Below, piece after piece: positions 13,174-14,473 of a DNA stretch of 14,473 nucleotides. The position numbers and the translations under genes are program-made. The first letter of the stretch is position 1. Every line of letters starts with the position of its first letter. The notes beneath the pieces are model-generated. The model had not been told where the DNA came from. It made no database searches and saw only the letters and a list, made by a program, of their open reading frames with translations. The DNA comes from Chloroflexota bacterium (GTDB taxonomy: Bacteria; Chloroflexota; FW602-bin22; JACPRP01): assembly GCA_016210495.1 (NCBI GenBank), contig JACQUC010000148.1, positions 1 to 14,473 on the forward strand. The letters are read 5' to 3'.

Positions 13174-14328
13174 GTGCATATAGAAGAGATCGTCACGAAG
13201 TGCAGAGAGATCGTCGAGGACCCTACTTTCGCCGTCGTCGCGGACTGGAAGGCGGCACACCCGGGTGCCAAGGCCGTCGGCTGCTTTCCTGTCTATACGC
13301 CCGTGGAGCTTATCCACGCGACGGGAATGCTGCCGGCCGGCGTCATCGGTGGAGGCAACCAGATCGAGATTGCCTACGCCGATTCCCGCTTCCAGTCCTT
13401 CGTGTGCTCGGTCGTCAAGAGCACGATGGAGTTGGGGCTTACGGGGCGCTTGAAGGTCTTCGATGGAATGGTTTTCCACTCCATTTGCGATCCGGCCCGA
13501 AACCTGGCTGCCGTATTCAAGCGAAACTTCCCCGATCAGCAGATCGAGTACATTCATTTCACCCAGAATATGGAATCGCCATCGTCTTTGGAGTATATGG
13601 TGGGGGAGTACGGGCGGCTTAAGTCGGCCTACGAGCAGCTTGCGGGCCGCCGGGTCGACGACGCGGACATTCGCCGCAGCATCGCCGCGTACAATCGCAC
13701 GCGCTCGCTCGTGCGCCAGCTCTATGCTATCCGGCGCGAAAGGCCCCACCTTGTCTCCGCCACCGAATCGTATGCCCTGGTCAAGGCGGGGACGCGGTTG
13801 ATGCCCGAGGAGCACGAGCGTATCCTGCGGGAGGCTCTGGCGGCCATCGAGAGTCGAGATGCCAAGCCCAAGGACCGCATCAAAGTTGTCATCGAGGGCT
13901 CCTTCTGCGAGCAGCCGCCTATCGAGCTGATCCAGACGATCGAGGAAGCCGGCTGCTATATTCTGGACGACGATCTTCTGCTCGGGTGGCGTTGGTTCAA
14001 GCAGGATGTGCCCGAGGAGGGCGACCCATTGCGGGCGCTTGCGCAGAGCTATATCGATAGAAGCGTCTATTCGAGTGTTAAGCACGATCTGCGCGAGCCC
14101 AAGGCGACGCACCTAATCGAGAAGGCAAAGAGCTACGGCGCCGCCGCCGTCATTTGCCTGGACGCCAAGTTCTGCGAGCCGGCGCTGTTCGACTATCCGC
14201 TCTTTCGCAAGGCTCTCGATGAAAATGGCATTCCGCACGTGGCGCTCGAGTTCGAAGAGAAAATGTGGATCTTCGATAGTATTCAAACCGAGATCGAGAC
14301 CTTCGTCGAATCGATGCTGTTCGACTGA
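13174..14328 (+). CDS. Benzoyl-CoA reductase subunit C-like / 2-hydroxyacyl-CoA dehydratase subunit
   Basis: 384 residues from GTG 13174. The family (FldB/FldC, BcrB/BcrC, HgdA/B) holds iron-sulfur clusters that receive electrons driven by an ATP-hydrolysing activator. Recognisable parts are VEDPTFAVVADWKAAHPG (14-31), FPVYTPVELIHATGMLP (38-54), GGGNQ, FVCSVVKSTMELGLTG (Cys78), FHSICD (Cys105) and DAKFCEP (Cys334). Those three Cys are the likely cluster ligands. The N-terminal part resembles Thauera-type BcrC more than hydroxyglutaryl-CoA dehydratases, but I recalled this from memory. I prefer GTG 13174, preceded by GAGGTGAT at good spacing, over the ATG at 13123, which has no ribosome site. 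An activating ATPase starts 19 bases after the stop, so they form an operon. The B-type partner subunit is not in view. Confidence 0.86.
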   Translation: MHIEEIVTKCREIVEDPTFAVVADWKAAHPGAKAVGCFPVYTPVELIHATGMLPAGVIGGGNQIEIAYADSRFQSFVCSVVKSTMELGLTGRLKVFDGMVFHSICDPARNLAAVFKRNFPDQQIEYIHFTQNMESPSSLEYMVGEYGRLKSAYEQLAGRRVDDADIRRSIAAYNRTRSLVRQLYAIRRERPHLVSATESYALVKAGTRLMPEEHERILREALAAIESRDAKPKDRIKVVIEGSFCEQPPIELIQTIEEAGCYILDDDLLLGWRWFKQDVPEEGDPLRALAQSYIDRSVYSSVKHDLREPKATHLIEKAKSYGAAAVICLDAKFCEPALFDYPLFRKALDENGIPHVALEFEEKMWIFDSIQTEIETFVESMLFD

Positions 14329-14347
14329 GGTTAGAGGAGGCTGATAG

Positions 14348-14473
14348 ATGGTGATTGGAGCAGGTGTCGACGTCGGCTCGACACAGACCAAGGCGATTCT
14401 TTTTAACGACGACTACGATATTGTGGGCCGCTCGCTGATTAACACAGGGGCCAACGTGACGCGGGCCGCCGAC
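14348..14473 (+). CDS. BcrA/BadF-type activating ATPase, N-terminal part
   Basis: The first 42 residues are visible and the gene runs off the right edge. [14 protein letters not shown] is the phosphate-1 loop of the ASKHA ATPase fold, used by the activators of benzoyl-CoA reductase and 2-hydroxyacyl-CoA dehydratases. [13 protein letters not shown] then matches the BcrA/BzdQ side of the family as I remember it. The dimer carries one [4Fe-4S] cluster and couples ATP hydrolysis to low-potential electron transfer into the reductase. AGAGGAGG precedes the ATG at suitable spacing. The Cys cluster ligands lie beyond the window, so the exact subunit cannot be fixed. Confidence 0.84.
   Translation, partial: MVIGAGVDVGSTQTKAILFNDDYDIVGRSLINTGANVTRAAD

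Noticed and set aside
13117..14112. Minus-strand open frame of 331 codons opposite the BcrC-like gene
   Set aside because: Antisense shadow of a gene with clear Cys and family motifs.

Overview
The window is GC-rich bacterial chromosome carrying about fifteen genes on both strands. Nothing in it names the organism. The short GC-rich palindromic repeats in the gaps, the Em-like KGG protein, the MEMO-type AmrB and the benzoyl-CoA-reductase-type genes together suggest an anaerobic or facultative lineage. Chloroflexota is my best guess, at low confidence and from memory of such genomes.

Layout. Left edge (1-119, minus): the start of a small KGG-repeat stress-type protein. 120-606 is non-coding and holds a dispersed repeat and two divergent promoter candidates. 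607-1473 (plus): amrB. 1541-2188 (minus): a phosphoribosyltransferase convergent with amrB, with a 30-bp perfect palindrome between them. 2348-3013 (plus): a family-4/UDGX-like uracil-DNA glycosylase whose 3' end overlaps an NfeD-like gene on the other strand. 2925-6818 (minus): a copper-handling block, csoR - copA (three metal-binding domains) - copZ - nfeD-like, behind a strong promoter overlapped by an inverted repeat. 7096-7875 (minus): a HEPN domain and an MNT nucleotidyltransferase read as one frame, apparently joined by a frameshift. About 7876-8354 has no gene but contains a 228-bp imperfect inverted repeat that looks like a small non-autonomous element. 8355-9289 (minus): a lipoprotein gene followed two bases later by a small DUF433-like antitoxin-type gene. 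9341-9426: the same 30-bp palindrome inside a larger hairpin. 9456-11134 (minus): a two-CBS-domain protein and alanine racemase, overlapping by four bases. 11305-12732 (plus): a UbiD-family decarboxylase. 12733-13173 is non-coding and holds a hairpin, the second dispersed repeat copy and a promoter. 13174-14328 (plus): a BcrC-like benzoyl-CoA reductase / 2-hydroxyacyl-CoA dehydratase subunit. 14348-end (plus): the start of its BcrA/BadF-type activating ATPase.

How the genes fit together. CsoR would sense Cu(I) and release the operon. CopZ would carry Cu(I) to the CopA pump, and the NfeD-like membrane protein may act on membrane or protein quality. At the right edge a prenylated-FMN decarboxylase stands next to an ATP-driven radical reductase, which suggests anaerobic metabolism of aromatic acids continuing beyond the window. 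The CBS-Alr pair links a possible nucleotide-sensing protein with D-alanine supply. I saw no tRNA, rRNA, CRISPR array, transposase or phage gene.
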